NCBI GenBank assembly: GCA_025927665.1
Contig: JAICKZ010000196.1
Span: 1 to 6,207 of the forward strand
Reading direction: 5' to 3'
DNA length: 6,207 bases
Source: Steroidobacteraceae bacterium
GTDB taxonomy: Bacteria > Pseudomonadota > Gammaproteobacteria > Steroidobacterales > Steroidobacteraceae
A program made the position numbers and the translations under genes. Every line of letters begins with the position of its first letter. The first letter of the stretch is position 1. Positions 6,194-6,207 of the stretch are shown in pieces. Below the pieces are notes generated by a model that was given only the letters and a program-made list of their open reading frames with translations, was not told where the DNA came from and ran no database searches.

Positions 6194-6207
6194 CCCGCAG
6201 ATGCGGG
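6194..6207. terminator. Probable intrinsic terminator hairpin, cut by the window end
   Basis: CCCGC (6194-6198) pairs with GCGGG (6203-6207) around AGAT, and the stem may extend beyond the window. It lies 36 bp after the desaturase stop. The bases on its left (AAACAAACAAG) would form a U-rich tail for transcripts arriving on the minus strand. It may therefore also end a minus-strand gene outside the window. Whether a T-tract follows on the plus strand cannot be seen. Confidence 0.6.

Noticed and set aside
1..6207. CRISPR array, tRNA or rRNA genes, complete insertion sequence
   Set aside because: There are no regularly spaced repeats, no cloverleaf or rRNA-like sequence, and no transposase frame apart from the transposase-like tail of the desaturase.

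Overview
The window looks like ordinary chromosome of a proteobacterium, probably a gammaproteobacterium with mid-range GC. The clues are a periplasmic gamma-glutamyltranspeptidase with an E. coli-type lid loop, a MutM/Fpg closely similar to the enterobacterial enzyme, a proteobacterial acyl-CoA-type desaturase with a long C-terminal tail, and a palindromic repeat of a type I recall from proteobacterial intergenic regions. I cannot name the genus.

Layout. Bases 1-309 are non-coding leader. Bases 310-1986 (+) encode a complete secreted gamma-glutamyltranspeptidase (ggt). Bases 2018-2527 (+) encode a 169-residue protein of unknown function with one membrane segment. Its GC content and arginine codons differ from its neighbours, and it has a consensus -10 box just upstream, so it looks like an accessory gene. 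Bases 2559-2660 hold a roughly 100-bp imperfect palindromic repeat made of two hairpins between 9-bp inverted ends, lying in the convergent gap. On the minus strand, mutM/fpg (4740-3928) is followed 11 bp later by a major facilitator superfamily transporter (3916-2684), probably as one operon. Bases 4741-4969 are a divergent control region with two short inverted repeats and candidate promoters. Bases 4970-6157 (+) encode a membrane fatty-acid desaturase with a GTG start, all three histidine boxes and a C-terminal extension of about 130-150 residues. The window ends inside a GC-rich hairpin that is probably a terminator.

The genes do not form one pathway: glutathione or gamma-glutamyl turnover, oxidative DNA repair, export and lipid desaturation sit side by side. 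Only mutM and the transporter look co-transcribed. I found no convincing new multi-gene system. The parts most worth a second look are the small foreign-looking gene bracketed by a 10-bp direct repeat and the palindromic element, the desaturase tail that resembles the end of a transposase, the structured mutM leader, and the start of the transporter within or just after mutM.
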